This document shows positions 5,546-6,222 of a stretch of 6,222 bases of DNA, piece by piece. This DNA is from Sulfurovum sp. Its GTDB lineage: Bacteria > Campylobacterota > Campylobacteria > Campylobacterales > Sulfurovaceae. Each line of letters begins with the position of its first letter. Positions within the stretch are counted from its first letter, which is position 1. The translations under genes and the position numbers were made by a program. Below the pieces are notes generated by a model. It had not been told where the DNA came from. It ran no database searches and saw only the letters and a program-made list of their open reading frames with translations. Location of the stretch: the NCBI GenBank assembly GCA_015493425.1, contig WGDG01000189.1, positions 1 to 6,222 of the forward strand, read 5' to 3'.

Positions 5546-6222
5546 ATGAAACATCTGTTTTTAGCACTGCTGCTTGGAAGCACATTGCTATCGAGTACAG
5601 TGAGCGCAAAAGAGAAATATTTTGTCGTAGAGCGAGAAAGCCAATCGGTGGCTGTCATCGAGGATGGTCTTGCCAAAAGACATATGGAACATATGCACAA
5701 CATGAACCACGGTATTATCAAGTTTGCCGGAGATGATGCCTACCTGATCAGCCGTGACGGATATGTGGTGAAGTTTGACCCCAAAACGGAGAAAAAAGAG
5801 GCGGAGTATAAAACGTCCAAGTCTGCCATTGGGTTTGTCATTGGGAAGAACTATGTCGCTGTTGCCAATTATGATGATAAGTCGGTAGATATTTTGACCC
5901 GTGATCTCAAGCCCATCGACAAGATTGTGACCGGTTCGAAGAATGTCGGTATCAAAATCTATAAAAACTATCTGATCTTTGCACAGATGGACAATGACAA
6001 AGTGACTGTGCTCAAAGATGAAAATGCCGGCAAAGGGCTTCCAAAATTTAAAATTTATAAAGAGTTCAATGTCGGTAAGATGCCTTTTGATGCAATGATC
6101 GAAGGGCATACCTATATTGTCGGATTCTTTTTGACAAAGGGCTTCGGGGTGATTGACCTTGATACCATGAAGTATCATCTTGTCAAAGTGACAGGTGAGG
6201 GGAACAAGCCTGTGTTAAAGGT
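5546..6222 (+). CDS. nirF: NirF, periplasmic heme d1 biosynthesis protein, N-terminal part (3' end outside window)
   Basis: The first 225 residues of a protein whose family is usually close to 400 long; the frame is open to the window end. NirF is needed to make heme d1 for NirS and resembles its d1 propeller. The ATG follows AAAGGA by five bases and begins a Sec signal peptide (MKHLFLALLLGSTLL, likely cut after VSA at 19-21). No lipobox cysteine is present, unlike the lipoprotein NirF of Pseudomonas, so this one should be soluble in the periplasm. Family-like stretches include YFVVERESQSVAVIE (25-39), LISRDGYVVKFD (67-78), VAVANYDDKSVDIL (104-117) and VGKMPFDAMIEG (176-187). At the place of the NirS catalytic His in GKILHDAF there is Phe181, as expected for a non-reductase homologue. 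Residues 46-55 are unusually rich in His and Met. NirN is less likely because no CXXCH heme site is seen. Confidence 0.85.
   Translation, partial: MKHLFLALLLGSTLLSSTVSAKEKYFVVERESQSVAVIEDGLAKRHMEHMHNMNHGIIKFAGDDAYLISRDGYVVKFDPKTEKKEAEYKTSKSAIGFVIGKNYVAVANYDDKSVDILTRDLKPIDKIVTGSKNVGIKIYKNYLIFAQMDNDKVTVLKDENAGKGLPKFKIYKEFNVGKMPFDAMIEGHTYIVGFFLTKGFGVIDLDTMKYHLVKVTGEGNKPVLK

Noticed and set aside
5476..5736. 86-codon plus-strand frame starting inside the palindrome
   Set aside because: It overlaps nirF in another frame, lacks a ribosome binding site and has no recognisable features.
5588..6178. 196-codon minus-strand frame opposite nirF
   Set aside because: The plus-strand frame has a ribosome binding site, signal peptide and clear NirF similarity, so the opposite frame is a shadow.

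Overview
The window is a piece of a denitrification gene cluster on the + strand of a bacterium. From the protein styles it is most likely a Campylobacterota (epsilonproteobacterial) member of the Sulfurovum/Sulfurimonas kind. That placement is an inference: base composition is moderate, a TATAAT-type promoter sits behind a T-rich stretch instead of a clear -35 box, and NirS carries a lysine-rich insertion. No species can be named from the sequence alone.

Layout from left to right: (1) the 3' end of norB, the catalytic subunit of cytochrome-c-type nitric oxide reductase; (2) a 53-codon single-span membrane protein gene with a strong ribosome binding site, 51 bases after norB; (3) a 165-base spacer holding three consecutive RNA hairpins; (4) a complete nirS, the cytochrome cd1 nitrite reductase; (5) a 207-base spacer with a hairpin, a candidate terminator and a sigma70-type promoter; (6) trkA and trkH, overlapping by 19 bases, encoding a Trk/Ktr-class potassium uptake system; (7) a 73-base spacer with a perfect 16-base FNR/DNR-type palindrome placed at about -41.5 of a likely promoter; (8) the 5' part of nirF, a periplasmic protein of heme d1 biosynthesis, cut by the window end.

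NirS reduces nitrite to nitric oxide in the periplasm, NorB with its cytochrome c partner (probably upstream, outside the window) reduces nitric oxide to nitrous oxide, and NirF helps make the heme d1 that NirS needs. TrkAH is a housekeeping potassium importer sitting inside this respiratory cluster with its own promoter. The regulatory layout suggests norB, the small gene and nirS are read from upstream and tuned by hairpins between the genes, while nirF is started separately by an oxygen- or nitric-oxide-responsive Crp/Fnr-family activator. No mobile element, CRISPR array, tRNA or rRNA was seen. No spacer exceeds 300 bases.
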